A stretch of 64,000 nucleotides of DNA, from assembly GCA_903813345.2 (NCBI GenBank), contig CAIIXF020000005.1, positions 8,805,375-8,869,374 on the forward strand, written 5' to 3'. Position 1 is the first letter of the stretch. Each line of letters starts with the position of its first letter. Made by a program: the position numbers and the translations under genes. Below are positions 44,634 to 57,193 of the stretch, one piece after another. The DNA is from Owenia fusiformis (Eukaryota; Annelida; Polychaeta; Sabellida; Oweniidae). The notes below the pieces were generated by a model, which was given only the letters and a program-made list of their open reading frames with translations, was not told the DNA's origin and made no database searches.

Positions 44634-46559
44634 CTTGTTTTTGGTTCTTGCCTCATCCGCTAGGTGGCGGGTATATAGTGTCCTAAAATGCGAACGTCCA
44701 ACTTTTTTACAATGTTATATCATGGGCTACACCGGGGGCGTATAGGAGTTCGCACCGGGGGGCTACAATGGTTTTATCAACTTGGTATGTAATGGGATTT
44801 TGTACAATATCAATACTGACACATTTAATTCACCATGGTGCAAAATGAAAGTACAATACACAAATGTACATTGACACACGATATATGATACTACTTGACT
44901 ATTTAGTCACTCAGATGTACAATGAATACACTTAAATGAAAAGTATAAGCACAATGAATGTTGCCATTGTCATTTGCACTAATGTATAAATAATGTAATG
45001 CAATCTCTCTGATGCACAATTCAGTTGCAATACACTTATGTACCGTTAAGACACAATCTCTCTGGTGTACAATGTAGTTAGAATGCACTTATATGTACAA
45101 TTCAGACACAATATTTCTGATGTACAATGTAGTTACAATACACTTGCAATGGTTCAGACACAATCTCTCCAATAATGGAGTTGCAAAATACTAATGTACA
45201 ATAAAGTTGCATTTCACGACTCAATCACTCATGGTACAATGTTGCAATTACACTAATTTACAAACCAGACACAATCACTCATGGTACAATGTAGTTTCAA
45301 TTACACTAATTCACAATCCAGACACAATCACTCATGGTACAATGTAGTTGCAATTACACTAATGTACAATTCAGACACAATCACTCATGTTACAATGTAG
45401 TTGCAAATACACTAATTTACAATCCAGACACAATCCCTCATGTTACAATGTAGTTGCAAATACACTAATTTACAATTCAGACACAATTACTCATGGTACA
45501 ATGTAGTTACAAATACACTAATTTACAATTCAGACACAATCACTCATGGTACAATGTAGTTGCAATTACACTAATTTACAAACCAGACACAATCACTCAT
45601 GTTACAATGTAGTTGCAAATACACTAATTTACAATTCAGACACAGTCACTCATGGTACAATGTAGTTGCAAATACACTAATTTACAATTCAGACACAATC
45701 ACTCATGTTACAATGTAGTTGCAAATACACTAATTTACAATTCAGACACAATCACTCATGTTACAATGTAGTTGCAAATACACTAATTTACAATTCAGAC
45801 ACAATCACTCATGTTACAATGTAGTTGCAAATACACTAATTTACAATTCAGACACAATCACTCATGTTACAATGTAGTTGCAAATACACAAATTTACAAT
45901 TCAGCCACAATCACTCATGTTACAATGTAGTTGCAAATACACTAATTTACAATTCAGACACAATCACTCATGTTACAATGTAGTTGCAAATACACTAATT
46001 TACAATTCAGACACAATCACTCATGTTACAATGTAGTTGCAAATACACTAATTTACAATTCAGACACAATCACTCATATTACAATGTAGTTGCAAATACA
46101 CTAATTTACAAACCAGACACAATCACTCATGGTACAATGTAGTTGCAAATACACTAATTTACAATTCAGACACAATCACTCATGTTACAATGTAGTTCCA
46201 AATACACTAATTTACAATTCAGACACAATCACTCATGTTACAATGTAGTTGCAAATACACTAATTTACAATTCAGACACAATCACTCATGTTACAATGTA
46301 GTTGCAAATACACTAATTTACAATTCAGACACAATCACCCATGGTACAATGTAGTTGCAAATACACTCATTTACAATCCTGACACAATCCCTCATGGTAC
46401 AATGTAGTTGAAATTACACTCATTTACAATCCAGACACAATCTCTCATGGTACAATTGTAGTTGCAAATACACTAATTTACAATCAAGACACAATCACTC
46501 ATGTTACAATGTAGCTGCAATTACACTAATTTACAATTCAGACACAATCACTCATGTAA

Positions 46560-47367
46560 CCCCCCTATCACACCAAACTAGTTCTTACCCGTTCTTACCA
46601 GTCCTACGAAAACGTCGTAAAACGGGCTCAATCTGGCTGTGATCGGGAAATATGTCTGAAATAATCAGCTTCTTCATTCTTAAACAGTCTTCAATACGTC
46701 CATCTCATTCGCAGTTCGTTCAGGTCGGACCACGTCGGTGTGCAACGTAGTAGAACGCGTCCCTTGGTCTTGAAGGTCAACATGACCTGATTACAGAACG
46801 GTATGGTCGCCATCGAATTTTGAATCGATTCAAAATTCTAAAATCACATTCCCGTCTGAGAACGTTCATAAAGTTCGTAAATAGACCTTCGAAAGTTGCA
46901 GCTACGTTCATTCCGTTCGCACACAGTTTAAAACCAGTTTTGAAGAACGCAGTGGCAACTTGTTTGGTGTGATAGCTATATTTTTGCTAACTCGTTCATA
47001 AACAGTGTTAAATACGTTCTAAATCAGTTTAAACACGTTTGCAATTAGTTCTACCTCGTTCTCAACACGTCCTCAGACAGTTCAACTCGTTGTTAAAACG
47101 TCCCTAGTAGGATTGAAGTACGACAGTTCCGTTCGTAGTACGTCCAGCTCGTCGTTAGTACGTTGTCATTCGTTCTAATTGTAGAACGTGACGACCACGA
47201 GAACATTTTGAGCATTGTCTTAGTTCTAGAGGACCTACCCGTTCGAGTACGTTCGATGAAGTTTGTAAATAGATCCCAAACGGTTCTTAGTAGGTCCAGT
47301 TCGTTCGTACACAGTTGAAGCCCGTTATCGAGAACGTAGTGAGAACTAGTTTGGTGTGATAGTAGGG
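46560..47367. mobile_element. 808-bp TIR element inside the satellite
   Basis: Ends CCCCCCTATCACACCAAACT and AGTTTGGTGTGATAGTAGGG. Flanks TAA on the left and TTA on the right suggest a TTA target duplication with one change. The interior is a degenerate direct duplication: 46840-46980 resembles 47230-47367, each ending in TTTGGTGTGATAG. It is CGTTC/AGTTC-rich and higher in GC than the surroundings. No open frame. Confidence 0.8.
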
Positions 47368-48150
47368 TTACAATGTAGTTGCAAATACACTAATTTACAA
47401 TTCAGACACAATTACTCATGGTACAATGTAGTTGCAAATACACTAATTTACAATTCAGACACAATCACTCATGTTACAATGTAGTTGCAATTACACTAAT
47501 TTACAAACCAGACACAATCACTCATGGCACAATGTTGTTTCAATTACACTAATTTACAAACAAGACACAATCACTCATGGTACAATGTAGTTTCAATTAC
47601 ACTAATTTACAATTCAGACACAATCACTCATGTTACAATGTTGTTTCAATTACACTAATTTACAAACAAGACACAATCACTCATGGTACAATGTAGTTTC
47701 AATTACACTAATTTACAATTCAGACACAATCACTCATGTTACAATGTAGTTGCAAATACACTAATTTACAATTCAGACACAATCACTCATGGTACAATGT
47801 TGCAATAACACTAATTCACAATCCAGACACAATCACTCATGGTACAATGTAGTTGCAATTACACTAATTTACAATTCAGACACAATCACTCATGTTACAA
47901 TGTAGTTGCAAATACACTAATTTACAATTCAGACACAATCACTCATGTTACAATGTAGTTGCAAATACACTCATTCACAATCCAGACACAATCACTCATG
48001 GTACAATGTAGCTGCAAGTACACTAATTTACTCTCCATATACACAATCACTCATGGTACAATACAGTTGCAATTTTACACTAATTTACAATGAAGACACA
48101 ATCACTCATGGTACAATGTAATTTCAATTACACTAATTTACAATCCAGAC

Positions 48151-49370
48151 ACTGGGAGCCAGAACTGTAGATTTAGTTGTAGTGATACAGATAACCACTG
48201 GTGGTGCTAGTGGAGATCCCATTAACATTAAACTGCCACAGACAACTTATGCTTAATAGCCATGATTGCAACTGGTATTAGGTTACACTGGTCAGTTCAC
48301 TTATGCACTTTAAATGGCCAACATACATTTCCCAACAATTTCTTGCATTATCTAGAGTAGTAATATAATGTGATATATTGTTACTGTATGATTTAATTAT
48401 TTGGACATTATTTATTTTATAACATGCACTTTTCTTGACTTCAAATTAATCAGGATGCATTTAATATTAATGGTGTTATCTTAGGTTGTTTTTGAGAGAA
48501 ATGATATATGTAAATGTATGCGGTTTCAGTGCAAAATCATTTAGCCCCGACTATGTCTTTTATGAATGTGAAAAGTCTTAACATACATATTACGGGTTCT
48601 TGGAGAAAGTATATTTTTTAAGAAGTTTATCACTTACTGTCTCAGGTTGACACGCCAAATAATATTTCATCAGAGTTATTATTCCATTACATAATTTTGG
48701 CTTTCACTTAATTTTGATTTATATTCTCCTTTATTTCAGCAAATTTGTTTCCACAGGTCTAAAAAATGTTTGCAATCATTTTTTCAGTATTTCAGCAAGA
48801 TTTGTTACATTCAGTTTGTGTTAGGGAAATGAAACTTTGGTTTCAAGTATGGATTATGTGAGAGTGATAGTCTAGTGATAGTATAATTTGAAACACATTT
48901 TTCTCAAAATCTGATTCTGGCACCGCTTGGAAATCTTTTGACCTGCATAGGAGACACTTTGAACAACACATATGAAGATGTTTGAGAGTAGTGCCAGAAT
49001 CAGATTTTTCATTATAATATATTAATGTTAATGGTCATAAAGAGAGTTTCAAATCTTCAAAGAGAGTGACTGAGAGTAAGACCACAGAAATCCCCAGAGA
49101 TCATCAATGATACATCTCTATCTCTACTAAAGTGATGTTTAGATATTACCCTTGCAACATATTTAATTTCAATCTGAATTTATCAATCTGGTGGTATATG
49201 ATAGACTGTTAAAGAATGTCTAAAAACATTACAAGGGAGGCCATTTTGAAGCAGAAGGTATCACTAAGCAACAACTCAGAATGAGGCTATCTGTTGTGTC
49301 AGCCTTGGCTATCAGGTTTCACAAGGCTGCTTAACTAAGTCTTGTGAAGTTTACTATACTGGCTCCCAGT
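48151..49370. mobile_element. 1.2-kb TIR element inside the satellite
   Basis: Ends ACTGGGAGCCAG and CTGGCTCCCAGT. Satellite text resumes on both sides with CAGAC repeated (48146-48150, 49372-49376), consistent with a four- or five-base duplication. Subterminal GAATCAGATTTT-type inverted copies occur at 48905 and 49000. No gene recognised. Confidence 0.75.
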
Positions 49371-51515
49371 GCAGACTCAATCACTCATGGTACAATGTAG
49401 TTTCAATTACACTAATTTACAATCCAGACACAATCACTCATGGTACAATGTAGTTTCAATTACACTAATTTACAATTCAGACACAATCACTCATGTTACA
49501 ATGTAGTTGCAAATACACTAATTTACAATTCAGACACAATCACTCATATTACAATGTAGTTGCAAATACACTAATTTACAAACCAGACACAATCACTCAT
49601 GTTACAATGTAGTTGCAAATACACTAATTTACAATCCAGACACAATCACTCATGGTACAATGAAGTTGCAATTACACTAATGTACAATCCAGACACAATT
49701 ACTCATGGTACAATGAAGTTGCAATTACACTAATTTACAATCCAGACACAATCACTCATGTTACAATGTAGTTGCAATTACACTAATTTACAATCCAGAC
49801 ACAATCACTCATGGTACAATGTAGTTGCAATTACAGTAATGTATAATGTAATTGCGATAGACTAATGTACAATTCTGACAAAATCACTCTGATGTACAAT
49901 ATAGTTGCAATACACTTATGTACAATGTCGATGCAATACACTAATGTACAATTCAGACACAATCACTCTGAGGTACAATGTAGTTGCAATACACTAATGT
50001 ACAATGTAGACATATCGCTCTGATGTACAATGTAGTTGCAATTCACTAATGTACAATGTCGATGCAATACACTAATGTACAATTCAGACACAATCACTCT
50101 GAGGTACAATGTAGTTGCAATACACTAATGTACAATGTAGACATATCGCTCTGATGTACTATGTAGTTGCAATTCACTAATGTACAATGTCGATGCAATA
50201 CACTAATGTACAATTCAGACACAGTCACTCTGAGGTACAATATAGTTACAATACACTAATATACAATTCAGACACAATCACTCTGATGTACAATGTAGTT
50301 GCAATACACTAATGTATAATGTAATTGCGATAGACTAATGTACAATTCTGACAAAATCACTCTGATGTACAATATAGTTGCAATACACTTATGTACAATG
50401 TCGATGCAATACACTAATGTACAATTCAGACACAATATCTCTGATGTACAATGTAGTTGCAATTCACTAATGTACAATTCAGACACAATCACTCTGAAGT
50501 ACAATATAGTTGCAATACACTAATGTACAATATAGTTGCAATACCCTTATGTACAATTCAGGTTTAACCATTCAAATGTCTTCCGGTTCCGTCATATGAT
50601 GGATTGTGATTCGAAGATATGATGTATCACATAAACTAGGACATCAGTCACATATTACCCTATCAGCAACTAAACAATCATGTAATTTTAACATCACTCA
50701 TGACTGTTGATTCTAAATTGATCTGTGACATCATTAACTTGTTACATAACCAACAACAAAAAGCATTCAGCTAGCTGTTTATTGTTTTTCTCTGTGGTCT
50801 TTTAGAAAAAATTGGATCAGATTTCTCCACATACCAAATGACCTTTGTATTTTAGCGAAATTTTCACTGGATATCTTTTTGCACTGATTTATCTGAAGCT
50901 TTAGGACAGGATTTATGATGATGTATCCATTTCAGTGACAAGATGTCTTCATGATTTTTCTGATCGATAACCAAAATATAGAACAGATTCATCTGAGCTT
51001 TCTTTTTGGTCCCATTTTATCCTCCAATGTTACAGACCTTAAAATTTGAATACTTCCCTATTTCAACAGTGAAGTCTTATTTGGAAAATTAATCAGCCCA
51101 ATATGAACTTTTTTTATAAAGTATCTCATTATACAAAATAGCTTAATTGATGTTTTGTTATTTAACAAAATGTCAGATAAACACAAAATGTTTTAGCTGT
51201 TGAAAAGAGGTTATTCTTAAAAGTTTATTGACTGGAAATACAAGACACTATGGAGCCAATCAAGCTATTATATGAATATTTAGAGATTGTGTTCAAATTG
51301 TCTTCATCCTGTATGCAAAAACCTGGACACGTGAAACATCTCCCAATCCAAAAGCTTTGCTGATCCCAATGGAATTTTTATTGTTTATCAGAATATATAA
51401 AACTCTTCAGCAGTTTTCAGTATACAGCCAAAGCTTGAAAGATTGTACAACATGCTTCTATCCTTTCAAACATGGGTACAGAGATGTAGAGGAAATTGGA
51501 CATTTTATGTCAGTT

Positions 51516-51763
51516 CATCCTCCTAAGCAGGTGTCCAGAATCCGTACCTCCTTCTCCTCCCTGCTATAACCAATTTGGAATCGCCCGATTTAACCGTATC
51601 ATGTGATCTAATTATGCGCAATGGCTTATACATGATTTCTGTCGCAGTGTTGCGACAGCCAATCAGATTGCGAGTTCTTAATCGGGGAAATGGTAACTGC
51701 TTATCGCAGGGGGTAAAAAGAAAGAATATATTCTGGATTTTGAAACCCTGTGATCAGAGGATG
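51516..51763. mobile_element. CATCC/GGATG MITE, intact copy
   Basis: 248-bp relative of 41446-41680, flanked by nine-base duplications ATGTCAGTT (51507-51515 and 51764-51772). It carries the empty site for the element nested at 15732-17935. The short open frame shared with 15545-15727 is a by-product of element relatedness. Confidence 0.85.
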
Positions 51764-52458
51764 ATGTCAGTTAATCCTATAGAAAGTTCTTATGAAGCAC
51801 CATTCTGAGCTTGGCAGTTTGTGATTAAAATGGATCTTTTTCTATTTTTATGTCCTCCATTGTCACTTCTTTCCATCAAGTCAGTTTGACATACCATCAA
51901 AGTAACAACAGAGATGAATGACCCAGTTTATTAATTTTTTTCTCGATTTACACAAACTGAGGTTACAGATCAAATTTGGCTCGAAGGTGAAGAAAATTTA
52001 TTTTAAATTTACTGGTGGCTAGACATTTGGTCTACAAATACCTATTCCAATTTTAAGTGCCTCACTTTTGCTCCATTGACAAAAGAGCAATATATTTGGC
52101 ATGTTGAACTAGAAATGACTTTGATGGAACATTTGTCAACTTCACAAAAATGGTGGCTAAATATGTGTAGTGCTGCTTTATTTGAGAGCAAAATCTTTAC
52201 AACCAGTATATCTGGAATTTTTGCAACGACTTTGAGCCAAATAAAGACTGTAATAAATTCACCATCATTAGCCCAATTTGTGTTGTTTGTACTTTTAAAT
52301 CACCCCGCCATTCGTGCAAAAGTAAAACATTGAAAAATAATCTACGTTCTGTGTGTGTATATTTCATTCGTAATATACTGAACATTCAAATTCACAAGTG
52401 TTCCTAAGACACCCCTTTAGATGTTTCAAGTGTCCAATGCAGTTCAATGGGGTGCTGC

Positions 52459-55400
52459 TTATTGGAAATGAGTAGTAGGCCGTCTGGTTGTGAATCTTGG
52501 TTTGTGCAGCTGTTTCCTGACACGGTGAGTCAATGGGAACTTGATTTTGCTATCCTTGAAATAAATGATGGCAAATCGTCAAAACATGAATGTTGTTGCA
52601 TGTTAATAGAAAGCTGTTCAAACTAAAAAGAGGCATTAACATACAAAATGTAACCACCTTTGTTACAGATGCCAAATGCTGAACACCAACTGCTAAATGC
52701 CATCCACAAAAAAGTTGGAGACTATTAACAATGTCACTGCCACAAGTGGTGACATTGTCAATAGTCTCTAATGAGACTAAAACAAATTTCACGTGATTAT
52801 CTACATTCCTAACTACACTGTAAACTGTAACAAAGTAAAATAAAATAAAAAATGATATTTTCTTGGGTAGATGTGAATCCTTTATTATTCTACTGAGCCT
52901 TCAAAAAGGGAAACCTTTACTCCATAAGGCAAAACTAATGCTGGTCAGTTTCAGGAGAAGGTATGGCTGTTACCTCCTCTTTTTAAATGGTGAATGATAA
53001 CTATCCAGTTCGACAAATTTTCATTGAATTAAACCACTTTGCTGTCTACAACAACTGGTGTCTTTGCAACTACACCAAGCTTGCGTGAATTAAACATGAC
53101 GACAGTGTATCATACAATTTTTGTAAATGTACCCTAAGCTGTATGATATATCTTTGAATCTTGATGTCACATGAGGAACTATTTATCAGATCGAGGAGTG
53201 GCTATTTTTTACTTGATTTGTTTGAATTTCAAAGCTAGATGTCCACGACATTATAGTTTAAGCTAAAAACATATCAAAAGCGACACTTACCATCAAATGT
53301 TTTGAAAGAGAGGGTAGCAACAGTTAAAGGTTTTACATTGGAATATGTTCCAGGTCGAATAAATATTGATGTTTATGGTGGAAACATTTTCAGTGCAGTA
53401 TAGAGAGGCAACATCACCCATGTGGGTAATTGTAATAGTTGGACATATGTCTCAGCAGACAATGGACAACATAGGCCTCCATCTCCTTTGAACCTTATTA
53501 ATTCACAAGAGCCATGTGCTGTAATGTTCATAAGTTTACTTACATGGAACTGTTTAATGTTGGCTCGTCTAACTTGGGAAGCCTTGACGGTCTCAACTCG
53601 GATGATCTGAATTGATGATGCACGGGCACGATGACGGGCACCCATATCACGATCTGAAAAACATTTCAGCCATGTATACACATGTTATGATGATAACGAA
53701 GATATTTTTTGCAAATCTAACAAAATTGCTAATTGTATGATGTGTTTCTTTGTTGCACACTTTTTTTTCAAAATAAATGATAAAGCACCAAGTATATGAG
53801 ATTGAGACTGCATTTATCCAGGATTATTTTGTTTTACAAATGGAAAATTTACTTCATTACTTTGAAAATAACAACAGGTAACAATTGGAAAATTTCTCAA
53901 TAAGTTATTACTGAAATTGGATCAAGCATCATATCAAGCATCATATAGTGGAATTCATTGTATTTACATGTACATCAGAGGTAGTAGACTTAAACTAAAA
54001 GAGTAGCCTAAATAGATTTAATATGTAGCACTTACAGCATTGTGTGATTGCTCCAGCGGTGGTGAGATCCCTGTACTCACGGTACATGTTGTGGGTTCCA
54101 CTTCTGGATACATATCTCAGCCAGACACCATAGTTCTTCACAACTAAAGGCTTCTTTTCGTACTGCTGGGAACACTCGAGGATCTCGCCAGTAGTTTTCT
54201 TGATTTTTTTCAAGAATTTGGCAAAGTACCAGAATCTGGATTTTGCAACACACTTATCAGGGGCAAAGATCCTCATCTGATAGATAGGTGGCACCCTAAG
54301 CTTCTCAGACGGGTACATCCGTCCGATCACTTTATATTCCTTGAGCTGAAAAATATCAGAGTTGACAATAATTTACAAATATATACCATTTCTATAAAGG
54401 AAGGTTAGAATGATGAGTATCTTTGTGAAATGTTCATGATTAAAAATACTATATCTGGGCTTTGCAGCACCAGATGCTAATATTATTACAGGGATTCCCA
54501 TTATAAAACAGTGTACAGCCATCTTGAAAAGCGGTACAATCTTTCTCTATGATAAACAAATATCCATATAATAAGTACAGCAGGACAGAGAGGCAATGTC
54601 GTCCATGTAGGTAATGGTTGTACAAATGACTGCATATACTAAGTGTCCGACGTGGATGACATTACCTGTAGACTTATTCACTTAGAGAGCCATGGTGTTA
54701 GATTTTGAAACTTATGGCTCTTGAACGGGGAAATGGACAGCTGAATAATAGTGACCTTTCAAACATGAATTAAGTTGATCAACGGCATACTTTTGTTCTC
54801 TAACTATGTCAAACAACATTATCATCCCTTCGTGTAAGTATTGGAGCGCTGAAGTACTTCCTTTTCGATCAAGACTTGTAATTGTTATTTGAGTGAATGT
54901 TTTTTCTGCCAAATTCCAATATGGCGTTTTCTGCTCGGACATTTTCGTAAATCTCCGGAGGTTGTCCGAACCTAAATCATTCTCAAAATTCATTTCGTTC
55001 GTTGCGCATCTCGCTCCAAGCAAACCGCCATATTGGAAATGGGTGGAAAAAACATTCACTCGATGAACAATTTACAAGTCTTGATCGAAAAAGAAGTATT
55101 TCAGCGCGCCAATACTTGCACGGATTGATACTGATGAAGACACAGTTAGAGACCAAAAGTGAGCCGCTGATCGACTTAATTCGTGTTTCAAAGGTTATTA
55201 TTATTCAGCTGCCCAAGTTCGCCGTGGGAAAGCAATTATATCAAAATCCACATAGCTTTCGGAGGAAGTAACTGTAGACTACTCCATAAAATATTCGTGG
55301 TATGTTATTTTTGTCAGAGTATATGCAATATTCTCCCATATTTTACTAGTACAGAAAAACTGTAGAGATATTCATGAGTATAATTGTGGATCAGGATAAA

Positions 55401-55654
55401 TATACTATTGAGAAAACAAAAAAATTAACCAGGAATTCAATGAATAAATCGTGAAATCGACTGAAAAAATCTTAATTTTTAGTTTTCACTCGAATAAATT
55501 TATACCTTAGCGACAATTATGTGTCATGATTTATATCTTATTTCACAGAACATCAATCAAGGAAAATGTATGGCATTGTGAATAACAAATGAGTTTTATA
55601 TATACAGAGAAATAAGGTGAAATGTGTAGAAATTACCTCGCCACGGGCCTTCAT
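52459..55654 (-). CDS. RPL18A: 60S ribosomal protein L18a (eL20)
   Basis: Complete gene, four coding exons: 55637-55654 (MKARGE), 54036-54345, 53544-53653, 52459-52554, together 177 residues plus TAA; human L18a has 176. The protein keeps [48 protein letters not shown] and the basic tail [13 protein letters not shown] with KPRFTTRRP. The exon 1 boundary after six codons matches my memory of the vertebrate gene. It is a structural component of the large cytosolic ribosomal subunit. Introns contain a foldback element (54738-55211), a copy of the dispersed GTCACCACC element (52633-52756) and two related intronic segments that may be small RNAs. Confidence 0.97.
52633..52756. repeat. GTCACCACC dispersed element
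   Basis: Copy in RPL18A intron 3, about 80 bp from the last exon. The right end forms a short hairpin around CCACAAGTGG. Confidence 0.75.
53396..53520 (-). ncRNA. Candidate intronic small RNA A in RPL18A
   Basis: A segment in intron 3 with a homologue in intron 1 (54578-54715) in the same orientation. On the minus strand both begin near CATGGCTCT and end near TTGCCTCTCT. Paired snoRNAs in introns of one ribosomal-protein gene are common, but I could not identify good H/ACA or C/D boxes, so a repeat is equally possible. Confidence 0.25.
54578..54715 (-). ncRNA. Candidate intronic small RNA B in RPL18A
   Basis: Homologue of 53396-53520 in intron 1. It folds into a strong hairpin: GGTAATGTCATCCACGT pairs at 15 of 17 positions with ACATGGACGACATTGCC on the minus strand, around a loop of roughly 50 nt. 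Boxes typical of snoRNAs were not found. Confidence 0.25.
54738..55211. mobile_element. Foldback element in RPL18A intron 1
   Basis: Ends CAGCTGAATAATA and TTATTATTATTCAGCTG. The inverted arms include TTTCGATCAAGACTTGTAA and the GGCG/ATATTGG segment. The similar short open frames on the two strands (both with LDRK...ALQYLH-like text) arise from the inverted arms. Confidence 0.75.
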
Positions 55655-55663
55655 TTTGTGCAC

Positions 55664-55688
55664 GAGGGGAAAGAGGACGTCACGTGAC
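55664..55688 (-). promoter_or_regulatory. RPL18A 5'TOP tract and palindromic E-box
   Basis: On the minus strand, CCTCTTTCCCCTC (55664-55676) sits about ten bases before the ATG, as expected of a terminal oligopyrimidine start of a ribosomal-protein mRNA that is under mTOR/LARP1-type translational control. Immediately upstream is GTCACGTGAC (55679-55688), a palindromic E-box, overlapped by GACGTCAC, a CRE-like site. Confidence 0.6.
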
Positions 55689-57193
55689 TTTAAATTCGAG
55701 ATCTTGAGTTTTAATTACTCAATCTTTGATTTTAAAAGAAGTCAAAGGTATTTAACTAAATATTACTCCATTAAATGATATTTTTATAAATAAAATGATT
55801 CAAAATTTATTATTTGTTCTAAAATAAAAGAAAATAAAAGAAGTCTCGTTCCATAAAAAGGGGAATCCCCAAGTCCATATTCCCAAATTTTGTGATATTT
55901 TGTGTGTTTTCTAGATATTTCCATTTTGGAACAGTTTCGATTAGATTATCAAAAGGAATGTTGTAGGATAAGTAAGTATAAATTTTTTCCTTGATTTAAA
56001 TCTACCGACTAAGTCTGGTGTGGAAGTTAGATCAACAAAATAAGTGTAAACAATTTGAAGAAAATGAAAAAAACTCAAAAAACGTCAAATGCCCATGAAT
56101 CATATAAAAATTCAAAAAAGTTTATAATTTCCTTGGTGGTGGTAGAATTTCGAACATCTTATTATTCGAAACAATGACTACTAAATTATTAGGGATGTTT
56201 TAGCTGACATGATATGTATTTCCATCTGTGGGTGGGAGAAGAGGCTGTTTATTATGTCGGTTATCCAGTGGAAATGCATCTCATTTTTTCTCAGCCATAT
56301 GTGATGCCAGAGCATACAGGAACCAGAGCGATGTGATGAGTATCAGAATGCATGCTTTATCTCATTTTTAGTCTATTACTGAATTTCACTTCTTTAGCTC
56401 AGCGAAGTCTGATCTTGAAGGATGGTTCTTTCTGTAGCTATATGAGTTTTCGGTGATTTCAAACAAACATAATTTTTGTATTACCTAGCCATTTTAGCTT
56501 GGTTATCTTATAATTTATCTTGAAGATAAAAGTTTGTGTATAAGGAAGTTAATACTCTACAAATGTATTAGTCATGAACTGGGATGCAGGAATTTCCCTG
56601 ACTTGAAATTCTTAGAAGTATAGATCTTTGATCATCAATTGTTTATATACTGTACTGTTGTCTATGCACATAAATGGGGGTTGATTTTTCACCCCCGCAA
56701 CTTATTGCATATTGAAATCTTGAGACTGTAAAACATTGTCAGTAGTAAAGCTGAGTTTTATCTAAATAACCACTAATCCAGCTTATTTTTTACTGCAAGA
56801 TTTCAATACCCAAGTAGTTGGTGGGATGATTTGAAAATTCAACCCACATTTATGGGGTTATGTTTGTCAGAACCATTGATTGACAATCATTTACTCATTG
56901 ACATAGACATCAACATAACTTCCAATATTGCTTTTGTGACTAGTATCCAACAGTTGACATCTTTAAAGAAATATTACATTTTTAACCAATACTGCAGGTG
57001 GTGATATTTTTTCATCTTACTGTCTTGTTCATAGGATGAGGTAGATAGAAATAATTTTAAATAAAGATGGCATGGTAACCAATCTGTGTTCATTTATACA
57101 AATATGATATTGGATTCTGCCGTTGCTGCCATCTTTATATCGGCCCAAAACCTATGGTCTTGTTCACTCTCTTGGTAGTTTTGATGTTACTAT

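Larger units (their letters stand above)
44820..50560. repeat. 53-bp satellite array
   Basis: Tandem units of 53 bp containing CAGACACAATCACTCATG, TTACAATGTAGTTGCAA and TACACTAATTTACAA. The core (45600-46350) is nearly homogeneous; the flanks (44820-45200 and 49860-50560) carry a TGTACAAT-rich variant family with CACTCTGATG. It lies between the start of the periphilin-like gene and the 3' end of RPL18A. Two insertions (46560-47367, 48151-49370) interrupt it. Confidence 0.95.

Noticed and set aside
44820-50560. CRISPR-like array
   Set aside because: Units are contiguous 53-bp repeats with no unique spacers, in a eukaryotic genome.
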